Origin: CBDIHH01 sp965279095
GTDB taxonomy: Bacteria; Pseudomonadota; Alphaproteobacteria; Caulobacterales; Caulobacteraceae
Reading direction: 5' to 3'
NCBI GenBank assembly: GCA_965279095.1
Contig: CBDIHH010000007.1
Span: 620,001-684,000, forward strand
DNA length: 64,000 nt
Each line of letters opens with the position of its first letter. The first letter of the stretch is position 1. The notes under the pieces were generated by a model. That model was given only the letters and a program-made list of their open reading frames with translations, was not told where the DNA came from and ran no database searches. Made by a program: the position numbers and the translations under genes. Positions 9,675 to 20,700 of this stretch are shown here, in pieces.

Positions 9675-10253
9675 ATGAAACGCATCGCAGTCCTCCTGGC
9701 GCTCGCCGCGACCCTGCCGCTGGCTCCCGCGGCCGCCCAGGCCCAGATCGCCGCCGGCGGCGGGCCCATCGACGTGACCGCCAACGAGCTGGAAATGATC
9801 GACGCCCAGAAGCTGGCCATCTGGCGCGGCAAGGTCGAGGCCCTGCAGGGGCCCAACCGCATGCTCGCCGACCAGCTCAACGTCTATTTCTCGGGCAAGG
9901 CCGGGGCCGCCCCGGCCGGGGCGGCGGATTCGCCCGGACGCAACTGGGGCGAGGTCCAGCGCCTGGTCGCCGCCGGCAATGTCTTCTTCATCTCGCCGCA
10001 GCAGACCGCCCGCGGCGAGAACGCCGTCTATGAGGTGCTGCCCGACACCGTCACCATGACCGGCAACGTCATCATCGTCGCCGGCGAGAATGTGGTGAAG
10101 GGCGACAAGGTGGTGATCGAGGTGAAAACCGGTCACGCCACCGTCGTCTCCAACGCCCAGGGCCGCAACAACCCCCAGCGGGTGCGCGGCGTCTTCTATT
10201 CCGGCTCCTCCACGGCCCCGGCCAAGCCGGCGACGCCGGCGCCGGCCCCCTGA
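9675..10253 (+). CDS. lptA: Periplasmic LPS transport protein LptA (OstA-like)
   Basis: LptA forms the periplasmic bridge that carries LPS to the outer membrane. The ATG at 9675 gives a clean signal peptide (MKRIAVLLALAATLPLAPA, cleavage probably after AQA). The body is OstA-like, with IDVTANELEMIDAQKLAIWRGKV and the later VTMTGNVIIVAGENVVKG segment. A Pro/Ala-rich tail ends the 192-residue protein. It sits between lptC and lptB with only 4 nt before the lptB ATG, consistent with one operon. Confidence 0.9.
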   Translation: MKRIAVLLALAATLPLAPAAAQAQIAAGGGPIDVTANELEMIDAQKLAIWRGKVEALQGPNRMLADQLNVYFSGKAGAAPAGAADSPGRNWGEVQRLVAAGNVFFISPQQTARGENAVYEVLPDTVTMTGNVIIVAGENVVKGDKVVIEVKTGHATVVSNAQGRNNPQRVRGVFYSGSSTAPAKPATPAPAP

Positions 10254-10257
10254 GCGG

Positions 10258-11013
10258 ATGAAGCACGTTTCGCTCAAATCGGACGGCGTCGTCGCCGAGG
10301 GCCTGTTCGTCGACACCATCGGCAAGTCGTTCCGCGACCGCCCGGTGGTCAAGAGCGTCTCCCTGCGCCTAGGTCGCGGCGAGGTGGCCGGCCTGCTTGG
10401 GCCCAACGGCGCGGGCAAGACCACCTGCTTCTACATGATCACCGGCCTGATCGCCGCCGACTACGGCACCATCTACCTGGACGGCGAGGACATCACCGGC
10501 CAGCCGATGTACCAGCGCGCCCGCATGGGCGTCGGTTACCTGCCCCAGGAAGCCTCGATCTTCCGCGGCATGACCGTCGAGCAGAACGTCATGGCGGTGG
10601 TGGAGATGCGCGAGCGTGACCGGCGCCGGGCCAAGGAGATGGTCAACGAGCTGCTCGAGGAGCTGCGCATCGACCACCTGCGCAACGCCCCCGCCGTGGC
10701 CCTGTCCGGGGGCGAGCGCCGCCGGGTCGAGATCGCCCGCGCCCTGGCGTCGGAACCCTCCTTCATGCTGCTGGACGAGCCCTTCGCCGGGATCGACCCC
10801 CTGGCCATCTCGGACATCCGCGAGGTCATCGGCTATCTCAAGGGGCGGGGGATCGGCATCCTGATCACCGACCACAACGTCCGCGAGACCCTCGACATCA
10901 TCGACCGCGCCTCGATCATCCACGCCGGCGAGGTGCTGTTCGAGGGCTCCCCCGACCAGATCCTCGCCGACCCCGAGGTCCGCCGCGTCTACCTGGGCGA
11001 CCGCTTCAGCTGA
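10258..11013 (+). CDS. lptB: LPS export ABC transporter ATPase LptB
   Basis: This cytoplasmic ATPase powers LPS extraction by LptFG. The 251-residue protein has Walker A GPNGAGKTT, the signature LSGGERRR, Walker B FMLLDEP and the switch histidine in ITDHNVRET. The YLPQEASIFRGMTVEQN segment is typical of LptB. It is the last gene of lptC-lptA-lptB. The rpoN gene follows after a 444-bp repeat-rich gap. Confidence 0.96.
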   Translation: MKHVSLKSDGVVAEGLFVDTIGKSFRDRPVVKSVSLRLGRGEVAGLLGPNGAGKTTCFYMITGLIAADYGTIYLDGEDITGQPMYQRARMGVGYLPQEASIFRGMTVEQNVMAVVEMRERDRRRAKEMVNELLEELRIDHLRNAPAVALSGGERRRVEIARALASEPSFMLLDEPFAGIDPLAISDIREVIGYLKGRGIGILITDHNVRETLDIIDRASIIHAGEVLFEGSPDQILADPEVRRVYLGDRFS

Positions 11014-11036
11014 CCAATGGGCGGCGGTGCTCTTCG

Positions 11037-11343
11037 CCGTCATCCTTGGGGCGCGCGCAGCGCGAACCCGAGGACCCAGCATCCCCGACCTCAACGACCG
11101 CTGCGGCGTCAGCGTCTTCGCTGCTGGGTCCTCGCGCCGATGCTGCGCATCGCGCAAGGATGACGGGGGGTTAGGTCAGTTTCAGCGGGACGCGGCGCCG
11201 GCGGCCAATACCCTCCGCCGTCATCCTTGGGGCGCGCGCAGCGCGAACCCGAGGACCCAGCATCCCCGCCCTCACGTCGACCGCTGCGGCGTCGGAGCGT
11301 CGGTTCGCTGCTGGGTCCTCGGGTTCGCGCCTCAAGGATGACG
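11037..11343. repeat. Two direct copies of a ~128-bp palindromic repeat
   Basis: The 444-bp gap between lptB and rpoN holds two copies, about 11037-11166 and 11218-11343. Both start CCGTCATCCTTGGGGCGCG and contain GAACCCGAGGACCCAGCATC. Both end with the reverse complement (GCTGCTGGGTCCTCG...CAAGGATGACG), so each copy can fold into a long hairpin. The 50-bp spacer between the copies has no evident gene. The elements look like REP/MITE-type intergenic repeats. The only remaining sequence is the presumed rpoN promoter region (11344-11457). Confidence 0.85.
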
Positions 11344-11457
11344 ACCGAGGGGATACGCCGCAGCCAGCCGGGGTAGTTGGCCCGAAAATTGCCCGCGTTA
11401 AGGATTCCTCGAACCTTGACCGCCATTCTGCCCTGACTTCTTGGGGCGGAACCACCT

Positions 11458-12963
11458 ATGGCGCTCGGCACACGTCTGGAAATGAGGCAGGGCCAGAGCC
11501 TTGTCATCACGCCCCAGCTTCAGCAGGCCATCAAGCTTCTGCAGCTCTCGAGCGTGGAGCTGGAGGCCTATGTCGAGGGCGAACTGGAGCGTAATCCGCT
11601 CCTGACCCGCGACGAGCGCGACAGCGAGCCGGACGGCGACGAGCGCGGGGGCGAGGAGCGCGGCGACGCCCCCGAGGCCTTCGAGGACGGCGGCGCCGAC
11701 CTGGACGTGCGCCAGGCGGACCTGCACGGGGACGCCTCCCCCGGAGAGCGCGACAGCGGCGACAGCACGACCGCCGACGCCCCCGGCCAGGCCGGCGGGG
11801 CCATCGACTGGTCCAAGGCCGGCAAGGGCGGCGGCTTCGAAGGCGAGGACGGACTCGACGGTTCGCTCACCCGCGCCAAGACCCTCAGCGAACATCTCGA
11901 GGACCAGGCGGCGGTGGCCGGGCTGAAGGGGGTGGAGCGCGCCGTCGCCAGCGTGCTCATCGACGGGGTCGACGACGGCGGCTACCTGCGCGCCGACCTG
12001 GGCGAGGTGGCCGAACGCCTGGGCTGCGCCCTGGACCTGGTGGACCGCGTGCTGACCTGCCTGCAGGGCTTCGAGCCCACCGGCGTGTTCGCCCGCGACG
12101 TGCGCGAGTGCCTGATGCTGCAGCTGAAGGACGCCAACCGCTACGATCCCGCCATCGCCGCCCTGCTCGACAACCTCGACCTGCTGGCCCGCCGCGACAT
12201 GCCCGCCCTGCGCAAGGCCTGCGCGGTGGACGACGAGGACCTGCGCGAGATGATCGCCGAGTTGCGGTCGCTGACCCCCCGGCCGGGCGCGGCCTTCGGC
12301 GGCGAGCCGTCAGCCCCGGTGATTCCCGACGTCTTCGTCCGCGAGGGGCCCGGCGGCCTGTGGCATGTGGAGCTCAACACAGACAGCCTGCCGCGCCTGC
12401 TGGTGGACCAGCGCTACCACGCCCACGTGTCGGGAGCCTCCCGCACCGAACAGGAAAAGACCTTCGTCTCCGACTGCCTGGCCACCGCCACCTGGCTGAT
12501 CCGCAGCCTCGACCAGCGGGCAAAGACCATCCTCAAGGTGTCGTCAGAGATTGTCCGCCAGCAGGACGGCTTCCTGGCCTTCGGCGTCGAGCACCTGCGC
12601 CCGCTGAACCTGAAGACCGTGGCCGACGCCATCGGCATGCACGAGAGCACCGTCAGCCGGGTGACCTCGAACAAATACCTGTCCACCCCCCGCGGGGTGT
12701 TCGAGATGAAGTTCTTCTTCACCTCCTCGATCGCCTCCTCCGCGGGCGGCGAGGCCCATTCCGCCGAGAGCGTGCGCCACAAGATCCGTCAACTGATCGA
12801 CACCGAGCGCGACAGCGCGGGGGTGCTCTCGGATGACCGCATCGTCGAGATTCTCAAGGAGGCGGGGGTCGACATCGCCCGCCGCACCGTCGCCAAATAT
12901 CGCGAGGCCATGCGCATCCCCTCCTCCGTGGAGCGTCGCCGGGTGCTCAAGGAGGCCTGCTGA
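11458..12963 (+). CDS. rpoN: RNA polymerase sigma-54 factor
   Basis: Sigma-54 directs RNA polymerase to -24/-12 promoters that need enhancer-binding activators. The glutamine-rich region I is clear (QSLVITPQLQQAIKLLQL). An acidic region II rich in D, E and G covers about residues 50-130. The core-binding and helix-turn-helix domains follow (MHESTVSRVTSNKYLSTPRG), and the RpoN box ARRTVAKYRE lies near residue 474. Length (501) is normal. The nearby hpf and ptsN reproduce the classical rpoN neighbourhood, here with an ExoD-like gene inserted. Confidence 0.97.
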   Translation: MALGTRLEMRQGQSLVITPQLQQAIKLLQLSSVELEAYVEGELERNPLLTRDERDSEPDGDERGGEERGDAPEAFEDGGADLDVRQADLHGDASPGERDSGDSTTADAPGQAGGAIDWSKAGKGGGFEGEDGLDGSLTRAKTLSEHLEDQAAVAGLKGVERAVASVLIDGVDDGGYLRADLGEVAERLGCALDLVDRVLTCLQGFEPTGVFARDVRECLMLQLKDANRYDPAIAALLDNLDLLARRDMPALRKACAVDDEDLREMIAELRSLTPRPGAAFGGEPSAPVIPDVFVREGPGGLWHVELNTDSLPRLLVDQRYHAHVSGASRTEQEKTFVSDCLATATWLIRSLDQRAKTILKVSSEIVRQQDGFLAFGVEHLRPLNLKTVADAIGMHESTVSRVTSNKYLSTPRGVFEMKFFFTSSIASSAGGEAHSAESVRHKIRQLIDTERDSAGVLSDDRIVEILKEAGVDIARRTVAKYREAMRIPSSVERRRVLKEAC

Positions 12964-13017
12964 AACGAGGGCCGCAGCCCGGCGTTGCCCCCGGGCGCCC
13001 TCGGGCGTTAGGAAGAG

Positions 13018-13668
13018 ATGCAAAGGGGCGACATGGGCCAACTGATCGTTCGACCGCCGCGTAAAGCCGACGATTCGTTGTCGGGGATTCTTGAAGACCT
13101 GCTCGACGGCGGGGGCGAGCGCATCGCCATCGGCGACATGGTGGACGCCTTCGGTCCCCGCGCCTTCGGGGCGCTGCTGTTCGTGTTCTCGATCCCCAAT
13201 CTGCTGCCCCTGCCGCCGGGGTCCTCGACCATTCTCAGCATCCCCCTGCTGATCATCGCCCCCCAGCTGGTCATCGGCGTCCCCAACCTTTGGCTGCCCA
13301 AGGCGATCGACGAGCGCAGCCTGCGCCGGGCCGACCTCAAGGCCGCCTTCGACAAGATCCTGCCGCGGCTGCGCCGGGTGGAGCGACTGCTGCAGCCGCG
13401 GCTGGGCTTCATGTTCGGGGTGCTCGGCGACCGGCTGATCGGCCTCGTGTGCACGGCCCTGGTGCTGGTCCTGATCCTGCCCATCCCCTTTGGCAACCTG
13501 CTGCCGGCGGCGTCCATCGCCGCCCTGTCCCTGGGCATGGCCCAGCGCGACGGCGCCCTGGTGGCGCTCGGCTATGGGATCGCGGCGGCCAGCGTGGTGG
13601 TCCTGGTCCTGAGCGCCCAGGCGGTGGCGGCGGCCTTCCACCAGCTGCTGCGGCTGCTCGGCGTCTAG
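13018..13668 (+). CDS. ExoD-family membrane protein
   Basis: A 216-residue membrane protein of the ExoD family, named for a Rhizobium gene affecting exopolysaccharide and alkali tolerance. Characteristic segments are visible: a soluble N-terminus with DMVDAFGPRAFGALLFVFSIPNLLPLPPG (positions about 40-67) and a C-terminal half with several hydrophobic helices. The biochemical role of the family is not established. It lies between rpoN and hpf on the same strand. A shorter start at the ATG encoding MGQLIV (13033) is possible. Confidence 0.8.
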   Translation: MQRGDMGQLIVRPPRKADDSLSGILEDLLDGGGERIAIGDMVDAFGPRAFGALLFVFSIPNLLPLPPGSSTILSIPLLIIAPQLVIGVPNLWLPKAIDERSLRRADLKAAFDKILPRLRRVERLLQPRLGFMFGVLGDRLIGLVCTALVLVLILPIPFGNLLPAASIAALSLGMAQRDGALVALGYGIAAASVVVLVLSAQAVAAAFHQLLRLLGV

Positions 13669-13719
13669 GGGCTTTTCCGTTCCTTAAAAAGGCGCGGCCA
13701 AGCCTCACATTAACTTGAA

Positions 13720-13741
13720 GCGCCCCCGCCTCAGGGGGCGC
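13720..13741. terminator. GC-rich hairpin between exoD-like gene and hpf
   Basis: The 8-bp arms GCGCCCCC (13720-13727) and GGGGGCGC (13734-13741) enclose a 6-nt loop. There is no T-tract after it. It may terminate or attenuate transcription from the rpoN side, or form part of the hpf leader, since a TTGACA-like hexamer lies just downstream at about 13764. Confidence 0.4.
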
Positions 13742-13799
13742 GTCGGACGGGGGTCAGCCAGGGTTGACACCCCCCAAGGAGAGGGTCTGCATTCAAACC

Positions 13800-14438
13800 A
13801 TGCAAGTTCAAGTCACCGGCAAGCACCTCGATGTTGGCGAAGCGCTACGCTCGCGCATCACGGATGAACTCCTTGGAGCCATAGGCAAGTATTTCGACCG
13901 CGGGGGCGACGCCGAGGTGGTCGTCAGCAAGGAGGGTCACGCCTTCCGCATCGACTGCTCGGTGCATCTGGCGTCCGGCCAGCGGCTGGAGAGCCACGGG
14001 TCGGGGGGCGACGCCCACGCGGCCTTCACCAACGCCCTGACCAAGGTCGAGACCCGCATCCGCCGCTACAAGCGACGGCTGAAGAACCACCACCATCCCA
14101 GCGGCAAGGACGCCGAGATGGCCACCGAGATGGTGCTGCGTTCGCCGCCGAACGATGAGACCGAGGACGACGGCTGGGACGACCTGGCCCACGCCGGCGC
14201 CGAAGGCCATCACGAGCCCCCCGCCGGGGTGGTGATCGCCGAGACAGAGCGCTCCCTGAAGACCATGACCGTTTCGATGGCGGTGCTGGAGCTGGACCTG
14301 ACTGAATCTCAAACAATCGTGTTCAGGAACGCCGCGCACGGCGGGGTGTCGGTGGTATATCGGCGCCCGGACGGGAATATCGGCTGGATAGATCCGGAAC
14401 GGATGAAGTCGCTCAACGGCGCGGGGAGCGCCCGATAG
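13800..14438 (+). CDS. hpf: Ribosome hibernation promoting factor, long form
   Basis: Long HPF dimerises inactive ribosomes into 100S particles. The N-terminal S30AE domain (about residues 1-110) begins MQVQVTGKHLDVGEALR. An acidic linker follows, then the C-terminal dimerisation domain (about 150-212) with SMAVLELDLTESQTIVFRN and VVYRRPDGNIGWIDP. The ATG at 13800 gives the canonical N-terminus. An upstream in-frame TTG would add 12 unlikely residues. It lies between rpoN and ptsN as in many Proteobacteria. Confidence 0.93.
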   Translation: MQVQVTGKHLDVGEALRSRITDELLGAIGKYFDRGGDAEVVVSKEGHAFRIDCSVHLASGQRLESHGSGGDAHAAFTNALTKVETRIRRYKRRLKNHHHPSGKDAEMATEMVLRSPPNDETEDDGWDDLAHAGAEGHHEPPAGVVIAETERSLKTMTVSMAVLELDLTESQTIVFRNAAHGGVSVVYRRPDGNIGWIDPERMKSLNGAGSAR

Positions 14439-14493
14439 ATTCGGGCGTTAACCGCGGGGGCCGAGGGGCGACGCGCGTAGGAGCGGCAGAGCG

Positions 14494-14958
14494 GTGGATA
14501 TCGGTGATCTGCTGGACGAGGGTGCGGTCAGCGCCCGCGTGGGCGCGACCTCGAAGCGCCAGGTCCTATCCGTGATCGCCGAGGTGGCCGCGCGCAACTT
14601 CGGCGTGGAGGCCGCCGATGTGCTCACCGGCCTGCTCGCCCGCGAGCGGATCGGCTCGACCGGCGTCGGCTATGGCGTGGCCGTGCCCCACGCCCGGCTG
14701 CGCGGCCTGGACCGTATGCGCGGCGTGTTCGTCCGCCTGGAGGCGCCGGTGGAGTTCGGCGCGGTCGACGACCAGCCGGTGGATCTGGTGTTCGCCCTGC
14801 TCGCCCCCAGCCAGGCTCGCTCCGAACACCTGCGCGCCCTGGCCCGGGTGTCGCGTATCCTCCGGCAGGCGGATCTGCGTGAGAAGCTGCGCCAGTCTCG
14901 CTCGGCCGACGCCGTCTACGCCCTGCTCGCCCGCGAGGCCCGCCCGTCGGCGGCCTGA
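14494..14958 (+). CDS. ptsN: PTS IIA-like nitrogen regulatory protein PtsN (EIIA-Ntr)
   Basis: This is the terminal phosphoacceptor of the nitrogen PTS, which links nitrogen and carbon status to regulation such as (p)ppGpp level and potassium transport. The 154-residue EIIA domain carries the phosphorylated histidine in GVAVPHARL (His66). The GTG at 14494 starts in the usual place for the family. It closes the rpoN-hpf-ptsN cluster. Confidence 0.94.
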   Translation: MDIGDLLDEGAVSARVGATSKRQVLSVIAEVAARNFGVEAADVLTGLLARERIGSTGVGYGVAVPHARLRGLDRMRGVFVRLEAPVEFGAVDDQPVDLVFALLAPSQARSEHLRALARVSRILRQADLREKLRQSRSADAVYALLAREARPSAA

Positions 14959-15061
14959 GGGTCGGCCCGGCGGCGGCGGTTCACATCGCCGGCCCGATGG
15001 GCTATCCAGCCTGCCACATTCGGGCCCGGCGCGGTCGGGCGAGCGGCGAAGCGGAAAATCC

Positions 15062-16012
15062 ATGAAGGCGTTTATCACCGGCGGCTGCGGTCAGATCGGC
15101 TCGCACGTGGCCGAGCTGTTGCTTGCCCGCGGCGACGAGGTGATGTCGATCGACAACTTCGCCACCGGCCGCCCCGAGCACCTGCCGCCGCAGGAGCGGC
15201 TGACCCTGGTGGAAGGCTCCATCGCCGACCAGGCCCTGGTCCAGGAGCTGATCGGTTCGTTCAAGCCCGACGTGCTGATCCACACCGCCGCCTCCTACAA
15301 GGATCCCGAGGACTGGTCGGAGGACGCCCGCACCAACGCCCTGGGGGGCGCCAACCTGATCCGCGCCGCCAAGGACCATGGCGTCGGCCGGTTCATCTAC
15401 TTCCAGACGGCCCTCTGCTACGGGGTCAAGCCGATGGAGAGCCCGGTCACCCTGAGCCATCCGAAGTTCCCGGCCAACTCCAGCTACGCCATCTCCAAGA
15501 CCGCCGCCGAGGACTATCTGGAGATCTCGGGGCTGGACTATGTGGTGTTCCGCCTGGCCAACGTGGTGGGGCCCCGCAACGTGTCGGGCCCGCTGCCGAT
15601 CTTCTTCCAGCGCCTCAAGGACGGGAAGAAGTGCTTCGTCACCAAGGCGCGGCGCGATTTCGTCTACGTCGGCGACCTGGCGAGAAACGTGGTCAAGGCG
15701 GCAGACGGGGTCGGGTCGCAGGCCTACCACTTCGCCTCCGGCCAGGACGTGGCCATCCAGGAACTCTATGACGCCGTGGTCAAGGCCATGAAGATCAACG
15801 ACTATCCCGAGCCTGAAGTGCGCGAGCTGGGGCCGGACGACGCGGCCTCGATCCTGCTGGATCCGTCGCGCACCTTCGCCGATTTCGGCAAGATCGACTT
15901 CATGCCGATGGAAGACTTCGTGAAGCTGGCCATCGACTACTACGCCGAGCACGGCACCTTGGGCGAATACACCCACCTGAAGGAAGTCCATAAGGACAAG
16001 GCGGCCCACTGA
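15062..16012 (+). CDS. NAD-dependent sugar epimerase/dehydratase (SDR), copy 1
   Basis: An extended SDR of 316 residues with the NAD motif TGGCGQIGSHVAELL and the catalytic Y-x3-K in SSYAISK. A threonine in FQTALCYG sits where the catalytic Ser/Thr lies. It probably acts on a nucleotide sugar, as UDP-glucose 4-epimerase relatives do, but the substrate cannot be read. It closely resembles the next gene (SYKDPEDWSEDARTN against AYKDPDDWASDARTN), so the two look like tandem duplicates. Its stop overlaps the next ATG (ATGA). Confidence 0.85.
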   Translation: MKAFITGGCGQIGSHVAELLLARGDEVMSIDNFATGRPEHLPPQERLTLVEGSIADQALVQELIGSFKPDVLIHTAASYKDPEDWSEDARTNALGGANLIRAAKDHGVGRFIYFQTALCYGVKPMESPVTLSHPKFPANSSYAISKTAAEDYLEISGLDYVVFRLANVVGPRNVSGPLPIFFQRLKDGKKCFVTKARRDFVYVGDLARNVVKAADGVGSQAYHFASGQDVAIQELYDAVVKAMKINDYPEPEVRELGPDDAASILLDPSRTFADFGKIDFMPMEDFVKLAIDYYAEHGTLGEYTHLKEVHKDKAAH

Positions 16013-16959
16013 TGCGCCTGCTGATCACCGGCGGGGCGGGGACCCTGGGCGCCGCCATCATCGACCGCATGCTCGAGCGCGGCGACGTGGACATCCTGGC
16101 CCTGGACAACTTCGCCACCGGCGCCCGCGGCAACCTGCCGGACGCGGCGCCGGGCTTCGCGTTCCGCGAAGGCTCCATCGAGGACAAGGCCTTCGTCGAC
16201 CAGGCCTTCGCCGACTTCCGCCCGACGCACGTGATTCACGCGGCGGCCGCCTACAAGGACCCCGACGACTGGGCGTCGGACGCCCGCACCAACGTCGAGG
16301 GCTCCATCCACGTGGCCAAGGCGGCTGTGGCCGCCGGCGTGAAGCGGCTGGTCAATTTCCAGACAGCCCTGTGCTACGGCCGCCCCGACGCCGTGCCGAT
16401 CCCGGCGGACGCCCCGACCCGCCCCTTCACCAGCTACGGCGTCTCCAAGACCGCCGGCGAACAGATCATGCTGATGAGCGGCCTGAACGTGGCGTCCCTG
16501 CGCCTGTCGAACATCACTGGCCCGCGCCTGGCCATCGGTCCGATCCCGACCTTCTACCAGCGCATCAAGGCCGGTAAGGCCTGCTTCTGCTCGGACACCG
16601 TCCGCGACTTCATGGACCAGGAGGACTTCCTGGACTTCCTCGACCTGGCCCTGGACGAGACCGCGCCCCAGGGAGTCTTCAACGTCTCCACCGGCGAGGG
16701 CCGGACCATCAAGGACATCTTCGACGTCGTCGCCGACCACCTGGGCGCGACGCCGGAGCCGCCGCCGATCCTCCCCCCGGGGGACGACGACGTCCAGGCC
16801 GTGGTGCTCGACCCGTCGGCCACCGAGGCGGCGTTCGGCTGGAAGGCCAGGCGCGGCTTCGACGAGACCCTGCGGCGGATGCTGGCCTGGTATGACGACC
16901 ATGGCGTGCAGGCGGTCTTCGCCCACCTGAAAGCGCCGCCCCAAGCCAAGGACGCCTGA
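16012..16959 (+). CDS. NAD-dependent sugar epimerase/dehydratase (SDR), copy 2
   Basis: This is the tandem paralogue of the preceding gene (315 residues). It has TGGAGTLGAAIID for NAD binding, FQTALCYG and the YGVSK catalytic motif. It diverges in the C-terminal substrate-binding half, where FCSDTVRDFMDQEDFLDF replaces the partner's VTKARRDFVYVGDLA. That suggests a different sugar substrate or a heteromeric partnership. Both ends overlap the neighbouring genes by translational coupling (TGATG). Confidence 0.83.
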   Translation: MRLLITGGAGTLGAAIIDRMLERGDVDILALDNFATGARGNLPDAAPGFAFREGSIEDKAFVDQAFADFRPTHVIHAAAAYKDPDDWASDARTNVEGSIHVAKAAVAAGVKRLVNFQTALCYGRPDAVPIPADAPTRPFTSYGVSKTAGEQIMLMSGLNVASLRLSNITGPRLAIGPIPTFYQRIKAGKACFCSDTVRDFMDQEDFLDFLDLALDETAPQGVFNVSTGEGRTIKDIFDVVADHLGATPEPPPILPPGDDDVQAVVLDPSATEAAFGWKARRGFDETLRRMLAWYDDHGVQAVFAHLKAPPQAKDA

Positions 16960-18026
16960 TGGCCGAGTTCAATTTCGACGGGCAGACAATTCTGGTGGTC
17001 GGCGGCGCCGGCTTCGTCGGCTCCAACCTTGTCCGCCTGATCCTGCAAAGCGATCCGCGCCGGGTCATCATCGTCGACAACCTGCTGTCCGCGGACATGG
17101 CCAATGTGCCCCTGGACGACCGGGTCACCTTCATCCCGCGCTCGATCACCGAGGATCACGTCCTGGCCGCCCTGCCGGACGACCTCACTTTCGCCTTCCA
17201 CCTGGCCTGCTTCCACGGCAACCAGTCGTCGATCGCCGATCCCCTGCGCGACCACGACAACAACACCCTCACCAGCCTGAAGCTGTTCGACCGGCTGAAG
17301 GACATCAAGGGCCTGAAGAAGGTGGTCTATGCGGCCGCCGGCTGCGCGGTGGCCGAGAAAACCTTCGGCGAGGCGGCGGCCACCAAGGAAGACGCGCCGA
17401 TCTCCCTGTATCACGACAGCCCCTATTCGATCTCCAAGCTGATCGGCGAGTTCTACGGCAACTTCTACTTCCGCCAGCACGGCCTGCCGTTCGTGAAGGC
17501 GCGCTTCCAGAACGTCTACGGCCCCTGGGAAATCCTCGGCGCCGGCGAGTATCGCGGCACGCCCCATACGGTCTGGCGCAACGTCACCCCGACCTTCATC
17601 TTCCGCGCCCTGCACGGCGAGGCCCTGCCCCTGGACAACGGGGGCGACGCCAGCCGCGACTTCATCTTCGTGGAGGACATGGCCCGCGGCCTGGCCGCCT
17701 GCGCCCTCAGCGGCGAGGCCGGGGAGGTCTACAACCTGGCCTCCGGCGCCGAGACGACGATCCTGGACCTGGCCGCCAAGATCAACGCCCTGACCGACAA
17801 CCCCACCCCCTATGACCTGAAGCCGAAACGCGACTGGGACACCTCTGGCAAGCGCTTCGGCGACCCCTCCAAGGCCCGCGACCGGCTCGGCTTCGAGACC
17901 AAGGTAGGCATCGACGAGGGTCTCGCCCGCACCGTCGACTGGACCCGCGCGAACCTCGAGCTGATCAAGCGGTCCATGGCCAAGCACAGGAAGTTCGTGC
18001 CCGAGGTGGGGCGCTTTCTGGCCTAG
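16959..18026 (+). CDS. NAD-dependent epimerase/dehydratase (SDR), third gene of trio
   Basis: A longer extended SDR of 355 residues. It has VVGGAGFVGSNLVRL at the N-terminus, the active-site YSISK, and the RFQNVYGPWEILG substrate loop typical of nucleotide-sugar 4-epimerases and dehydratases. It is more distant from the first two copies. The ATG overlaps the stop of the second gene, so all three are probably one translation-coupled unit. Product and glycan are unknown. Confidence 0.83.
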   Translation: MAEFNFDGQTILVVGGAGFVGSNLVRLILQSDPRRVIIVDNLLSADMANVPLDDRVTFIPRSITEDHVLAALPDDLTFAFHLACFHGNQSSIADPLRDHDNNTLTSLKLFDRLKDIKGLKKVVYAAAGCAVAEKTFGEAAATKEDAPISLYHDSPYSISKLIGEFYGNFYFRQHGLPFVKARFQNVYGPWEILGAGEYRGTPHTVWRNVTPTFIFRALHGEALPLDNGGDASRDFIFVEDMARGLAACALSGEAGEVYNLASGAETTILDLAAKINALTDNPTPYDLKPKRDWDTSGKRFGDPSKARDRLGFETKVGIDEGLARTVDWTRANLELIKRSMAKHRKFVPEVGRFLA

Positions 18027-18158
18027 GGTTGAGGGAGACGCCGAGGGGCTGATCGGCGTCGATGGACGGCCCAGGGCTGGATTGGCTTGACCGTAAGGGA
18101 TTGCGCCGCCGGCCTACGGCCGGATACTCCGTGCGTGAAGCCCGAAAGAGGAACGCCC

Positions 18159-20096
<1,938 letters not shown>

Positions 20097-20105
20097 CGGC
20101 GGCGG

Positions 20106-20564
20106 CTATTTGATCTCGGATCCCGCCGGGCAGGTGTCGCCGATACGCTGGGCCTCGCTGGTGGCGTTGCCCGACAGGGGCAGGCCGGCCATGCGGGTGT
20201 TGAGGTGGGCCGTCATCTCGTAGCTGGTGGGGGTGTAGGTGCCGCTGACGGTGACGCCGATCTTGCGGCCCTTCTTGTCCACGCACTGGCCGGCCATCGC
20301 CACCTTGCCCCCCTCGAAGCGGCGGGACGGATAGGTGCAGGTGTAGTGACGGTTGCTGGGGCCGGACATGAACTTCTCCACATCCTTGGGCGTGACGCAC
20401 TTGCGCTCGACCTTGTTGGAGAGGGTCACCACCGAGGTCACCTTGTTGCGGCTCTCCCAATAGCCGGGGAGGATCGGATAGTCCGACGCGGCCGCCGGCA
20501 GGGCGGCCAGGAGCGACAGGGCGGCCAGGCTGGCGGGCGCCAGGGCAGATCGGGCAGGTCGCAA
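20106..20564 (-). CDS. Secreted DUF3617-like protein
   Basis: A small exported protein of about 152 residues. The TTG at 20564 has GGAG 7 nt upstream and gives a good signal peptide (LRPARSALAPASLAALSLLAALPAAA). An ATG at 20609 would extend it but has no ribosome site. The mature part begins with GYWESRNKVTSVV and has four cysteines (KCVTP, YTCTYP, GQCVD, DTCPAG), the layout seen in DUF3617 proteins. Function is unknown. It is divergent from the DNA ligase gene and convergent with acs. Confidence 0.75.
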   Translation of the reverse strand: MRPARSALAPASLAALSLLAALPAAASDYPILPGYWESRNKVTSVVTLSNKVERKCVTPKDVEKFMSGPSNRHYTCTYPSRRFEGGKVAMAGQCVDKKGRKIGVTVSGTYTPTSYEMTAHLNTRMAGLPLSGNATSEAQRIGDTCPAGSEIK

Positions 20565-20700
20565 GCTTTGACTCCAAGGGCGGCGGCTCAGGGCCAGGCT
20601 AGGCTCCATACCAATCGCCAGCGCCGGAAAATAGGCAAGCCTGCGTGAATTGAGGCTGAACGCCTTGGACGAGGCGGCCGGTTTGCGCATTTGTGCAGAC

